From Cellulomonas_A sp047229345 (lineage in GTDB: Bacteria > Actinomycetota > Actinomycetes > Actinomycetales > Cellulomonadaceae), in NCBI RefSeq assembly GCF_047229345.1, contig NZ_JBFTER010000145.1:1-10328 (forward strand): a stretch of DNA of 10,328 nucleotides. Reading direction: 5' to 3'. Below are positions 1 through 6,231 of this stretch, in pieces. How positions within the stretch are numbered: the first letter of the stretch is position 1; each line of letters opens with the position of its first letter. The notes under the pieces were generated by a model. It saw only the letters and a program-made list of their open reading frames with translations. It was not told where the DNA came from and ran no database searches. The position numbers and the translations under genes were made by a program.

Positions 1-84
1 CCGCACGCCCGCCCGCCCGGTGACGCGCCCGGGCCCGCGGGTGGACACCCCCGAGCCGGCACGCAGCTCGCCCGCCGCGCTCAT
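1..84 (-). CDS. Partial small ORF downstream of cstA, probable YbdD/YjiX-family protein (N-terminus only)
   Basis: On the minus strand an ATG at 84-82 overlaps the cstA stop codon (ATGA arrangement). It opens a frame that runs without a stop to the window edge, giving 28 codons that begin MSAAGELRAGSG and end at GRAGVR. The overlap suggests translational coupling to cstA. A GTG at 48 in the same frame is an alternative start. In many bacteria cstA-type genes are followed directly by a short gene of the YbdD/YjiX (DUF466) family, so position makes that the best guess. The visible residues are too few and too low in complexity to show the family signature. The Shine-Dalgarno signal is weak. The identification is inference from gene order; the open frame is seen directly. 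Confidence 0.45.
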   Translation of the reverse strand, partial: MSAAGELRAGSGVSTRGPGRVTGRAGVR

Positions 85-2333
85 CCGTGCGCCCCGGCCC
101 GCGCGGGACGCGGCCCCTCGGCGTCCCAGAGCGCCTGGATCTCGCGCTCGGCGTCCGTCGGCACCATGCCGGTGGGCGCGAAGATCTGCGAGGGCGCGTC
201 CGGCTCCTCGCTCGTCGGCAGACCGCCCGCCCGGACCGCCCGCACGCACACCACCGCCGCAGCCAGGACCGTGATCAGCACGAGGACGGCGAAGAGGATC
301 GACAGCGTCCCCTGCACCGCGGTGTTCCGGATGACGGCGTCCATCGCCTCGGGCGTCGCGGCCGACCCGAACGACTGCTCGCCGGCCTCGCGGGCCGCCC
401 GGAACGCGTCGTGCTGCGCCCAGTACCCGAGCCGCGGGTCGGTCGAGAAGATCTTCTGGTAGGACGCCGTCATCGTGACCACGAGGTCCCAGACGAGCGG
501 GAGGCCCGGGATCCAGGCCCACCGGAACAGCCCCTTCTTGACGACGACGGTGAACACGACGGAGAGCGCGATCGCGGCGAGCAGCTGGTTCGCGATGCCG
601 AACAGCGGGAACAGCGTGTTGATGCCGCCGAGCGGGTCCGTGACGCCCATGAGCAGGATCGCGCCCCACCCCGCGACGACGAGCGCCGAGCACAGCCACG
701 CGCCGACGCGCCACGACGGGTCCCGGAACCGCTGGGCGGGCCCGCCGAGGTTGCCGAGCGAGTCCGAGAGCATGAAGCGCGCGACGCGGGTGCCGGCGTC
801 GACGGTCGTGAGGATGAACAGCGCCTCGAACATGATCGCGAAGTGGTACCAGAACGACGCGAGCGACGACCCGCCGATCGCGCTCGCGAGGACCTGCGCC
901 ATCCCGAAGGCGAGCGTCGGGGCGCCGCCGGTGCGGGAGATGATCGACTCCTCGCCGACGTTCTCCGCCGCCCCGGCGATCTCCTCGGGGGTGATGTCCG
1001 GGCCGCCGAGCCCGAGCCCGTTGACGTACGCGGCCGCCGCCTCGGGCGTCCCGCCGGTCAGCGCCGTCGGGGCGTTCATGACGAAGTAGAGGTGCTGGTC
1101 GATGACGACCGCGGTGACGAGCGCCATGATCGCGACGAACGACTCCGTCATCATGCCGCCGTACCCGATGAGCCGCGCCTGGCTCTCCTTCTCGAGGAGC
1201 TTGGGCGTCGTGCCGGACGCGATGAGCGAGTGGAACCCGGACAGCGCCCCGCACGCGATCGTGATGAACAGGAACGGGAACAACGAGCCCGCGAACGCCG
1301 GGCCGTTGCCCTCGAGCGCGAACGACGAGACGGCGGGCGCCTGGACCTCGGGGCGCACGAGCAGGATGCCGACGGCGAGCAGGACGATGGTGCCGACCTT
1401 CATGAACGTCGACAGGTAGTCGCGCGGCGCGAGGAGCAGCCACACCGGGAGCACCGAGGCGGCCAACCCGTACGCGACGAGCAGCCAGGCGATCGTCACC
1501 TTGGACAGCGTGAACCAGTCCTGGCCCCAGTCGGTCTCGGCGACCCAGCCGCCCGAGACGATCGCGAGCAGCAGCAGCACGAGCCCGATGAGCGAGACCT
1601 CGCTGACCCGTCCGGGCCGCAGGAACCGCAGGTAGACGCCCATGAACAGCGCGATCGGGATCGTCATGGCGATGGAGAAGATGCCCCAGGGGCTCTCGGC
1701 GAGCGCGTTGACGACGACCAGGCCGAGCACCGCGATGATGATGATCATGATGACGAAGACCCCGACGAGCGCGGCGATCCCCCCGACGCGGCCGAGCTCG
1801 TCGCGGGCCATCTGACCGAGGCTGCGCCCCCGCCGGCGCACCGAGATGGACAGCACGAGGAAGTCCTGGACCGCGCCGCCGAGCACGCAGCCGATCACGA
1901 TCCAGAGCGTGCCGGGCAGGTAGCCCATCTGCGCGGCGAGGACGGGGCCGACGAGCGGCCCGGCGCCGGCGATCGCCGCGAAGTGGTGCCCGAAGAGCAC
2001 GCGCCGGTCGGTCGGCATGAAGTCCTTGGCGTTCTCGTACCGCTCCGCGGGCGTCGCCCGGTCGTCGCGCGGGTGCACGATCTTCCGCTCGACGAAGCGC
2101 GCGTAGAACCGGTAGGCCACCGCGTAGGTGCAGACCGCGGCGACGACGAACCACACCGCGTTGACGGTCTCGCCGCGCACGACCGCGATGACGGACCAGG
2201 CGACGGCCCCGACCAGCGCGATCACCGCGAACACGATCTTCGAGCGGACCGGCATGGGGCGCCGGTCGATCACCCCGACGGGGAGCGCCCCCTCCTCGGT
2301 GCGCAGCACCTCGACTCCGGACGCGTCGGACAT
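81..2333 (-). CDS. cstA: CstA-family carbon starvation protein, inner-membrane peptide/pyruvate transporter
   Basis: This is a polytopic membrane transporter of 750 residues. CstA and its relative BtsT take up peptides and/or pyruvate in enteric bacteria when preferred carbon is scarce; the substrate here cannot be read from sequence. The N-terminal CstA domain is clear. Membrane helices begin near residue 31. The family's most conserved stretch follows at about residues 107-150, containing TDRRVLFGHHF, AGAGPLVGPVLAAQ and GAVQDF. Many further hydrophobic helices follow, including an isoleucine-rich one near 200. The C-terminal part carries GGAPTLAFGMAQVL and a last helix near 700, then an acidic cytoplasmic tail. 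The length fits the family. I start at 2333 because GGGAGG lies four bases upstream; an in-frame ATG at 2360 would add nine residues but lacks such a site. A CRP-like palindrome lies 62 bp upstream, and a small gene overlaps the stop codon. No frame damage is seen. Confidence 0.95.
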   Translation of the reverse strand: MSDASGVEVLRTEEGALPVGVIDRRPMPVRSKIVFAVIALVGAVAWSVIAVVRGETVNAVWFVVAAVCTYAVAYRFYARFVERKIVHPRDDRATPAERYENAKDFMPTDRRVLFGHHFAAIAGAGPLVGPVLAAQMGYLPGTLWIVIGCVLGGAVQDFLVLSISVRRRGRSLGQMARDELGRVGGIAALVGVFVIMIIIIAVLGLVVVNALAESPWGIFSIAMTIPIALFMGVYLRFLRPGRVSEVSLIGLVLLLLAIVSGGWVAETDWGQDWFTLSKVTIAWLLVAYGLAASVLPVWLLLAPRDYLSTFMKVGTIVLLAVGILLVRPEVQAPAVSSFALEGNGPAFAGSLFPFLFITIACGALSGFHSLIASGTTPKLLEKESQARLIGYGGMMTESFVAIMALVTAVVIDQHLYFVMNAPTALTGGTPEAAAAYVNGLGLGGPDITPEEIAGAAENVGEESIISRTGGAPTLAFGMAQVLASAIGGSSLASFWYHFAIMFEALFILTTVDAGTRVARFMLSDSLGNLGGPAQRFRDPSWRVGAWLCSALVVAGWGAILLMGVTDPLGGINTLFPLFGIANQLLAAIALSVVFTVVVKKGLFRWAWIPGLPLVWDLVVTMTASYQKIFSTDPRLGYWAQHDAFRAAREAGEQSFGSAATPEAMDAVIRNTAVQGTLSILFAVLVLITVLAAAVVCVRAVRAGGLPTSEEPDAPSQIFAPTGMVPTDAEREIQALWDAEGPRPARAGAHG

Positions 2334-2337
2334 GGGC

Positions 2338-2343
2338 CCTCCC
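2338..2343 (-). promoter_or_regulatory. Ribosome binding site fixing the cstA start
   Basis: GGGAGG is read on the minus strand four bases before the ATG at 2333. It favours this start over the in-frame ATG at 2360. Confidence 0.6.
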
Positions 2344-2394
2344 GGGACGGCTCGCGCCACGCGCCCCGAGCCCCCTGGCCCGCGTCGGCAGCGA

Positions 2395-2410
2395 CGTGAC
2401 GCGCGTCACG
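2395..2410. promoter_or_regulatory. CRP/GlxR-like palindromic box upstream of cstA
   Basis: CGTGACGCGCGTCACG is a perfect 16-bp palindrome containing GTGA-N6-TCAC, the core of the CRP-family consensus TGTGA-N6-TCACA (8 of 10 consensus positions). It lies 62 bp before the cstA start and 143 bp before the divergent gene at 2553, so it could act on either. On the minus strand a TAnnnT-type hexamer (TAGCGT, 2413-2408) overlaps its edge. If that is the cstA -10, bound protein would lie near the transcription start and might repress. In E. coli cstA is under CRP-cAMP control. The palindrome is seen directly; the binding protein is inference. Confidence 0.55.
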
Positions 2411-2480
2411 CTATCCCCGGGGACGCGCGCACGCCTACGGACCCGGTGCGGCGCGCCGGGACGACCCGGTGCGCCGCAGC

Positions 2481-2525
2481 GAAACTTCTTGCACAAATGG
2501 AAAGTACATGCGAGTGTGAACACAC
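2481..2525 (+). promoter_or_regulatory. AT-rich promoter/operator region of the membrane protein-regulator unit
   Basis: Bases 2481-2510 are about 63 percent A+T, a sharp island in very GC-rich DNA, and include TTGCAC (2489-2494) and TACATG (2505-2510). Those two hexamers are too close together to be a standard -35/-10 pair, so I do not fix the promoter elements. Immediately after lies GTGTG-AA-CACAC (2514-2525), an inverted repeat with perfect 5-bp arms, ending 27 bases before the ATG at 2553. It is a plausible autoregulatory operator for the winged-helix protein encoded second in the unit. The regulator assignment is inference. Confidence 0.4.
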
Positions 2526-2552
2526 GTTCCCGTCCCACCCCAGGAGACCGCG

Positions 2553-2987
2553 ATGACCACTATGCACCCGCCCACGCCCGACGAGGCGCGCGCCCTCCTC
2601 CGCTCCACCGCGACCTCGGCCGCCGCGGTGCGGGACATCGGCGGCAACCGCCACGCGCAGTGGCTGACCGGCCACGCGGTCGCGGTGTTCTCGTACTTCG
2701 CCGCGCTCGCGACCGCCGACCAGGACGTCGAGGTGCTCGTCCCGTCGCTGGCCTACGCCGCCGCCCTCGCCGTGCTGAGCGTGACGCTCCTGCCGGGCGC
2801 GACGGTGAGCAAGTCCGGGATGGGCCGGCGCTGGCTCCGCGCCCTGCTGTGGTGGGGCGCGGTCTACGCCGCGTGCATGGTCGTCGGGCTGTACCTCTTC
2901 CGCGCCGAGCCGGCCTTCTGGCTCCCCGCCGCCGTGGTGACCGCGCTGCCGCTCGCGCTCGGCGCCCTCCGGGAGAACCGGGCATGA
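2553..2987 (+). CDS. Small four-helix integral membrane protein of unknown function
   Basis: I do not recognise the family of this 144-residue protein. Residues 1-36 form a polar, probably cytoplasmic segment. Four hydrophobic segments follow at about 38-55, 61-80, 94-116 and 121-139. The loop between the second and third is basic (K87, R92, R93) and the C-terminus is basic, so by the positive-inside rule both ends should face the cytoplasm. There is no signal peptide and no evident catalytic motif. The third helix is rich in aromatic residues (LLWWGAVY). The start at 2553 is supported by AGGAG six bases upstream; the ATG at 2562 is in frame but has no such support. The stop codon overlaps the start of the winged-helix regulator gene by ATGA, so the two are almost certainly co-translated. 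Such pairs often mean the regulator controls the membrane protein, but its job is unknown. Confidence 0.8.
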   Translation: MTTMHPPTPDEARALLRSTATSAAAVRDIGGNRHAQWLTGHAVAVFSYFAALATADQDVEVLVPSLAYAAALAVLSVTLLPGATVSKSGMGRRWLRALLWWGAVYAACMVVGLYLFRAEPAFWLPAAVVTALPLALGALRENRA

Positions 2988-3331
2988 CGGCCGCACCGGC
3001 ATCCGACGGGGCGCTGCCCGCCCCGGACGTGGTGGGCGCCAGCGCCCGCGTGCGGCTCGACGAGGTCATCCACGCCCCCGTCCGGCTGTCCATCGTGGCC
3101 GCCCTCGCCGCGACCGACGAGGCGGAGTTCGGCGCGGTCCGCGACGCCGTCGAGGTCTCCGACTCCGCGCTCAGCAAGCACGCGTCCGCGCTCGAGCAGG
3201 CCGGCTACGTGGCCGTCCGCAAGGGGTACGTCGGGAAGCGGCCCCGGACGTGGCTCAAGCTCACGCCGTCCGGGCGCGAGGCCCTCGCCGCGCACCTCGC
3301 GGCGCTGCGCAGGATCGCCGGGGGGGCCTGA
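2984..3331 (+). CDS. Winged-helix DNA-binding transcriptional regulator (small MarR/ArsR-like type)
   Basis: This is a 115-residue protein. After a flexible Ala/Pro-rich N-terminus (residues 1-22) it has a single winged helix-turn-helix. LDEVIHAPVRLSIVAAL (25-41) forms the first helix, the recognition helix region is SDSALSKHASALEQAGY (59-75), and a basic wing (VRKGYVGKRPRTW) leads into LKLTPSGREAL (91-101). This pattern matches the stand-alone winged-helix proteins grouped near MarR and ArsR. No metal-binding cysteines or separate ligand domain are present, so the effector cannot be guessed. The start at 2984 overlaps the preceding stop (ATGA) and has GGGAG eight bases upstream. Reading further 5' in this frame gives only an Arg-rich shadow of the membrane protein gene. 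It probably autoregulates the two-gene unit, perhaps through the inverted repeat at 2514-2525. The fold is well supported; the target is inferred. Confidence 0.85.
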   Translation: MTAAPASDGALPAPDVVGASARVRLDEVIHAPVRLSIVAALAATDEAEFGAVRDAVEVSDSALSKHASALEQAGYVAVRKGYVGKRPRTWLKLTPSGREALAAHLAALRRIAGGA

Positions 3332-3389
3332 CGTCCCGAGCGGCGGCGGCACCTGGCGCCCGCAAGGGGACGGCCGACCGGCGGCGAGG

Positions 3390-3405
3390 CGTGACGCACG
3401 TCACA
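3390..3405. promoter_or_regulatory. CRP/GlxR-like box upstream of the NAD operon
   Basis: CGTGACGCACGTCACA contains GTGA-N6-TCAC and fits the CRP consensus TGTGA-N6-TCACA at 9 of 10 positions. It is identical at 14 of 16 bases to the box at 2395-2410. Its centre lies about 45 bp before the transcription start expected from the TAGAAT at 3431-3436, close to where CRP-family activators bind in class II promoters. Activation of the pncB operon is therefore plausible, but is inference. Confidence 0.5.
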
Positions 3406-3413
3406 CACGTTTT

Positions 3414-3430
3414 ATGGTCAGGTTGACCAT
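3414..3430. promoter_or_regulatory. Candidate NrtR operator 1 at the pncB promoter
   Basis: ATGGTCA-GGT-TGACCAT is an inverted repeat with perfect 7-bp arms. It sits directly upstream of the candidate -10 TAGAAT, filling the space where RNA polymerase would contact a -35/-10 spacer, a classical repressor position. Its core TGGTC-N5-GACCA recurs at 3466-3480. The operon encodes the NAD repressor NrtR, which binds palindromes at NAD genes, so it is the natural candidate. I cannot confirm that this matches a known lineage-specific NrtR consensus. Confidence 0.55.
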
Positions 3431-3436
3431 TAGAAT
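3431..3436 (+). promoter_or_regulatory. Candidate -10 element of the pncB-pncA-nrtR-nadE promoter
   Basis: TAGAAT differs from TATAAT at one base and lies in the only AT-rich stretch before pncB. Transcription would begin near 3443, giving a leader of about 20-30 bases. No good -35 is visible at the right spacing (3408-3413 reads CGTTTT), which would fit a promoter needing an activator such as one bound at 3390-3405. Confidence 0.45.
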
Positions 3437-3456
3437 CTGGCGCGAGACACCGCCAT

Positions 3457-3460
3457 GGAG
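3457..3460 (+). promoter_or_regulatory. Ribosome binding site that decides the pncB start
   Basis: GGAG ends four bases before the ATG at 3465 and thirteen before the in-frame ATG at 3474. The spacing is tight for the first and long for the second, so it favours 3465 without settling the matter. Confidence 0.4.
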
Positions 3461-3464
3461 CAAT

Positions 3465-4808
3465 ATGGTCGCCATGACCACAACGACGAGCACGGCACTG
3501 CTCACCGACCACTACGAGCTCACGATGCTGCGCGCCGCGCTCGCCGACGGCACCGCGCACCACCGCTCGGTCTTCGAGGTCTTCGCCCGGTCCCTGCCCG
3601 CCGGCCGCCGCTACGGCGTCGTCGCCGGGCTCGGCCGGGTCGTCGAGGCCATCGGGTCGTTCCGGTTCACCTCCGAGCACGTCGCCTGGCTGCGCGAGAG
3701 CGGCATCGCCGACGACGCGACCGCCGCGTACCTCGCGGGGTACCGCTTCACGGGGAGCATCGACGCGTACCGCGAGGGCGAGCTGTACTTCCCGCACTCC
3801 CCCGTGCTGACCGTGACCGGCACGTTCGCCGAGTGCGTCCTGCTCGAGACGCTGGTGCTGTCGATCCTCAACAGCGACTCGGCCGTGGCCTCCGCCGCGG
3901 CGCGCATGGTCAGCGCCGCGAACGGTCGCGTGCTCCTCGAGATGGGCAGCCGCCGGACCGGCGAGCACGCCGCGGTGGCCGCCGCCCGAGCGGCGTACGT
4001 CGCCGGGTTCGACGCCACGAGCAACCTCGAGGCCGGCTTCCGGTACGGGATCCCCACCCGCGGCACCGCGGCGCACGCCTTCACCCTCGCCCACGCCGAC
4101 GAGCCGGCCGCGTTCGCCTCGCAGGTCCGCGCGCTCGGCGCCGGCACCACGCTGCTCGTCGACACCTACGACACCCGCGAGGGAGTCGTGCACGCGGTCG
4201 CCGCCGCCGGCCCGGACCTGGGCGGCATCCGCATCGACTCGGGCGACCTCGCCGCCGAGGCGCGCGCCGCCCGGGCGCAGCTCGACGCGCTCGGTGCGGG
4301 GACGACCCGCATCGCCGTGACCGGGGACCTCGACGAGCACGGCATCGCCGCCCTGGCCGACGCCCCGGTCGACGTCTACGGCGCCGGGACCCGGCTCGTC
4401 ACCGGCTCGGGCCACCCGACCTGCGGCATGGTCTACAAGCTCGTCTCGATCGCCGACCGTCCCGGCACGGACGCGCCGATGCGCGCCGTGGCGAAGCGGT
4501 CCGCCGGCAAGGCCAGCGTCGGCGGGCGCAAGGTCGCGTACCGCGGCCTCGACCACGCCGGGTACGCCTCGCGCGAGAACGTCGTCGTCCGCCACCTGCC
4601 CGACGCGCCCGAGGCCGGCCTCGGACGGGCGCTGCAGGTCCCGGTCGTGCGCGGCGGGAACGTCGTGCACCACCCGTCGCTCGCCGAGATCCGCGCGCAC
4701 CACCGCGGCGCCAAGGCCGAGCTCATGCCGCTCGACCTGGACCTCGCCCCCGGCACGCCGCGCCTCGCCGCCGACCCCACCGCCCTCACCCCCACGACAG
4801 GAGCCTGA
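3465..4808 (+). CDS. pncB: Nicotinate phosphoribosyltransferase
   Basis: This cytoplasmic type II phosphoribosyltransferase makes nicotinate mononucleotide from nicotinate and PRPP with ATP hydrolysis, the committed step of the Preiss-Handler salvage route. At 447 residues it has the usual length. The N-terminal signature LLTDHYELTM is at 12-21, followed by VFEVFARSLPAGRRYGVVAG. The substrate-binding motif EMGSRRTGE is at 159-167. GTAAHAFT contains H204, probably the family's phosphorylated active-site histidine. RIDSGDL (256-262) and YGAGTRLVTGSG match the conserved phosphate-binding segments. I chose ATG 3465 because of GGAG four bases upstream; ATG 3474 gives MTTTTSTALL and is equally good by family resemblance. 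The frame also opens at 3414, but that ATG lies inside the operator and upstream of the -10. It is the first gene of the NAD operon, with pncA starting two bases after its stop. A repressor operator overlaps its start. Confidence 0.95.
   Translation: MVAMTTTTSTALLTDHYELTMLRAALADGTAHHRSVFEVFARSLPAGRRYGVVAGLGRVVEAIGSFRFTSEHVAWLRESGIADDATAAYLAGYRFTGSIDAYREGELYFPHSPVLTVTGTFAECVLLETLVLSILNSDSAVASAAARMVSAANGRVLLEMGSRRTGEHAAVAAARAAYVAGFDATSNLEAGFRYGIPTRGTAAHAFTLAHADEPAAFASQVRALGAGTTLLVDTYDTREGVVHAVAAAGPDLGGIRIDSGDLAAEARAARAQLDALGAGTTRIAVTGDLDEHGIAALADAPVDVYGAGTRLVTGSGHPTCGMVYKLVSIADRPGTDAPMRAVAKRSAGKASVGGRKVAYRGLDHAGYASRENVVVRHLPDAPEAGLGRALQVPVVRGGNVVHHPSLAEIRAHHRGAKAELMPLDLDLAPGTPRLAADPTALTPTTGA
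3466..3480. promoter_or_regulatory. Candidate NrtR operator 2 overlapping the pncB start
   Basis: TGGTC-GCCAT-GACCA repeats the arm sequence and spacing of the core of operator 1 (3415-3429), with centres 51 bp apart, close to five helical turns. It overlaps the first codons of pncB, so it may be a second repressor site. In the mRNA it could also form a short hairpin around the AUG at 3474. The repeat is seen directly; its function is inferred. Confidence 0.45.
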
Positions 4809-4810
4809 CC

Positions 4811-5422
4811 ATGACCACCGCCCTGATCGTCGTCGACGTCGAGGTGTGCTTCGCCGAGGGCGGCACGCTGCCCGTCGCCGGTGGTGCCGCCGTCGCCGCG
4901 GCCGTCACCGCCCACCTGGCCGCGCACCCGCAGCGCTACGCGCGCGTCGTCGCCTCCCGGGACTGGCACGACCCGCTGCCCGCGACGAACGACGGCCACT
5001 TCGCCGTCCCCGGCACCGAGCCCGACTACGTCCGCACCTGGCCCGAGCACGGCGTCGCCGGCACCCCGGACGCCGAGTACCACCCGGGCCTGCGCCTGCC
5101 CGCCGGGACCGTGCACGTGGTCAAGGGCATGGGCCGTGCCGACTACTCGGCGTTCGACGGCGTGCAGCTCGACAGCCTCGGCACGGACCGTCCCCTGGGC
5201 GTGCTCGACGCGCTCGACGGCGTCGACGTCGTCGAGGTGGTCGGCATCGCGACCGACCACTGCGTGCGCGCGACCGCGCTGGCCGCGGCCGAGGCGGGCT
5301 TCGCGGTCCGGGTCCTGACGGACCTGACCGCCGGAGTGGCCGTCCCCACGACGATCGCGGCGCTCACCGACCTCGCGCAGGCGGGCGTCGAGCTCACGAC
5401 GTCGTCGGCGGTGGCGTCATGA
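4811..5422 (+). CDS. pncA: Nicotinamidase (isochorismatase-like hydrolase)
   Basis: This 203-residue cytoplasmic enzyme hydrolyses nicotinamide to nicotinate and ammonia and so feeds PncB. The cysteine-hydrolase triad is D9 in IVVDVEVCF, K105 in HVVKGMGRADYSAF and C151 in GIATDHCVRATAL. Metal ligands expected from characterised PncA enzymes fit D51 and H53 (SRDWH), H63 (NDGHF) and H80 (WPEHGVAGTP). In nicotinamidases of this family, pyrazinamide is also commonly a substrate. One oddity is that the common DVQNDF after the catalytic aspartate reads DVEVCF here, keeping the Asp but losing the usual Gln/Asn/Asp. The start is clear: AGGAG lies seven bases upstream and the ATG follows the pncB stop by two bases. 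The stop overlaps the nrtR start (ATGA). Earlier sequence in this frame is a shadow of pncB. Confidence 0.95.
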   Translation: MTTALIVVDVEVCFAEGGTLPVAGGAAVAAAVTAHLAAHPQRYARVVASRDWHDPLPATNDGHFAVPGTEPDYVRTWPEHGVAGTPDAEYHPGLRLPAGTVHVVKGMGRADYSAFDGVQLDSLGTDRPLGVLDALDGVDVVEVVGIATDHCVRATALAAAEAGFAVRVLTDLTAGVAVPTTIAALTDLAQAGVELTTSSAVAS

Positions 5423-6231
5423 GCCCCGCCGCGCAGGCGCCCGAGGGCTACGACCCCGGCGAGTACCCCGTGTTCTTCGTGACGGTCGACACCGCGATCT
5501 TCACGGTGCGCGACGGCGCCCTCAAGGTCCTGCTCGTGCAGCGCCAGGACGACCCGTACGCCGGCTGCTGGGCGCTGCCCGGCGGGTTCAAGAACCCCGA
5601 CGAGACGCTCGACGAGGCCGCGTGGCGCGAGCTCGCCGAGGAGACCGGGGTGACGACGAGCGGCTGGCACCTCGAGCAGCTCGGCTCGTTCGGCGACCCC
5701 CGGCGCGACCCCCGCGGCAACATCGTCACCGTCGCGTACGTCGCGTTCGCGCCCGACCTGCCCGACCCGGTCGCCGGGTCGGACGCCCGCGACGCGCGCT
5801 TCTGGGACGTCGACGACCTCGACCTGCCGAGCCTGCAGGGCGGCAACCACGACCGCGGCCTCGAGGACGCCCCCGAGCTCGCGTTCGACCACACCGTCAT
5901 CGCCGCCCGGGCGGTGGACCGCGTCGCGGCCAAGCTCGAGTACACGACCCTGGCGACCGCGTTCTGCCGGCCGCAGTTCACGCTCGGCGAGCTGCAGCAC
6001 GTCTACGAGGCCGTGTGGGGCGTGCGCCTCGACCGGTCGAACTTCCGCCGCTGGGTCCAGCAGACGACGGGTCTCGTGCGCCCCGCCGACACCGACACCC
6101 GCCGGACCTCCGGGGGCCGCGGGCGCCCCGCCGCGCTGTTCGAGGCGCGCGCGGAGCTCGGCACCCTCTACCCGCCGCTGCTGCGGCCCGACGACGCCCG
6201 CGCGCTGCGCCCGGCCAAGGAGACCCGATGA
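5419..6231 (+). CDS. nrtR: NrtR family transcriptional regulator of NAD metabolism (Nudix plus winged helix)
   Basis: NrtR proteins repress NAD synthesis and salvage genes and are released from DNA by ADP-ribose or related NAD-derived ligands. This one has 270 residues. An N-terminal Nudix domain (about 18-150) is followed by a C-terminal winged helix (about 172-240) with the diagnostic RPQFTLGELQHVYEAVWG, then LDRSNFRRWVQQTTGLV. The Nudix box at residues 56-78 fits GX5EX7REUXEEXGU completely (G56, E62, R70, E71, E74, E75, G77). Some NrtR proteins have lost these residues and only sense ligand, so this one may still hydrolyse ADP-ribose. The gene sits inside the operon it probably controls, overlapping pncA by ATGA at its start and nadE by ATGA at its end, so it should autoregulate. 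Candidate operators are at 3414-3430 and 3466-3480. A plain Nudix hydrolase is less likely given the clear C-terminal domain. Confidence 0.92.
   Translation: MSPAAQAPEGYDPGEYPVFFVTVDTAIFTVRDGALKVLLVQRQDDPYAGCWALPGGFKNPDETLDEAAWRELAEETGVTTSGWHLEQLGSFGDPRRDPRGNIVTVAYVAFAPDLPDPVAGSDARDARFWDVDDLDLPSLQGGNHDRGLEDAPELAFDHTVIAARAVDRVAAKLEYTTLATAFCRPQFTLGELQHVYEAVWGVRLDRSNFRRWVQQTTGLVRPADTDTRRTSGGRGRPAALFEARAELGTLYPPLLRPDDARALRPAKETR

Noticed and set aside
2334..2360. ATG at 2360 as the cstA start
   Set aside because: The ATG at 2333 has GGGAGG at usable spacing and begins a more typical N-terminus; the nine extra residues would be translated through that ribosome binding site.
87..2399. Long open frame on the plus strand opposite cstA (about 770 codons)
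   Set aside because: Its product is a monotonous Arg/Asp/Glu-rich string with no domain. It is the mirror of a clearly conserved transporter, a usual effect of GC-rich third positions.
3414..3464. Upstream ATG at 3414 as the pncB start
   Set aside because: It lies inside the inverted repeat and upstream of the -10 candidate, has no ribosome binding site, and would add residues not expected in the family.
3261..4703. Long open frame on the minus strand opposite pncB
   Set aside because: The product is low-complexity Gly/Asp/Val-rich and unlike any family, while the opposite strand encodes a complete PncB with its motifs in order.
3455..4810. Possible fusion of upstream coding sequence to PncA in the pncA frame
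   Set aside because: The upstream stretch is an Arg-rich shadow of pncB, and AGGAG seven bases before the ATG at 4811 marks the real start. The upstream extensions in the nrtR frame (from 4846) and the nadE frame (from 5622) are shadows for the same reason.
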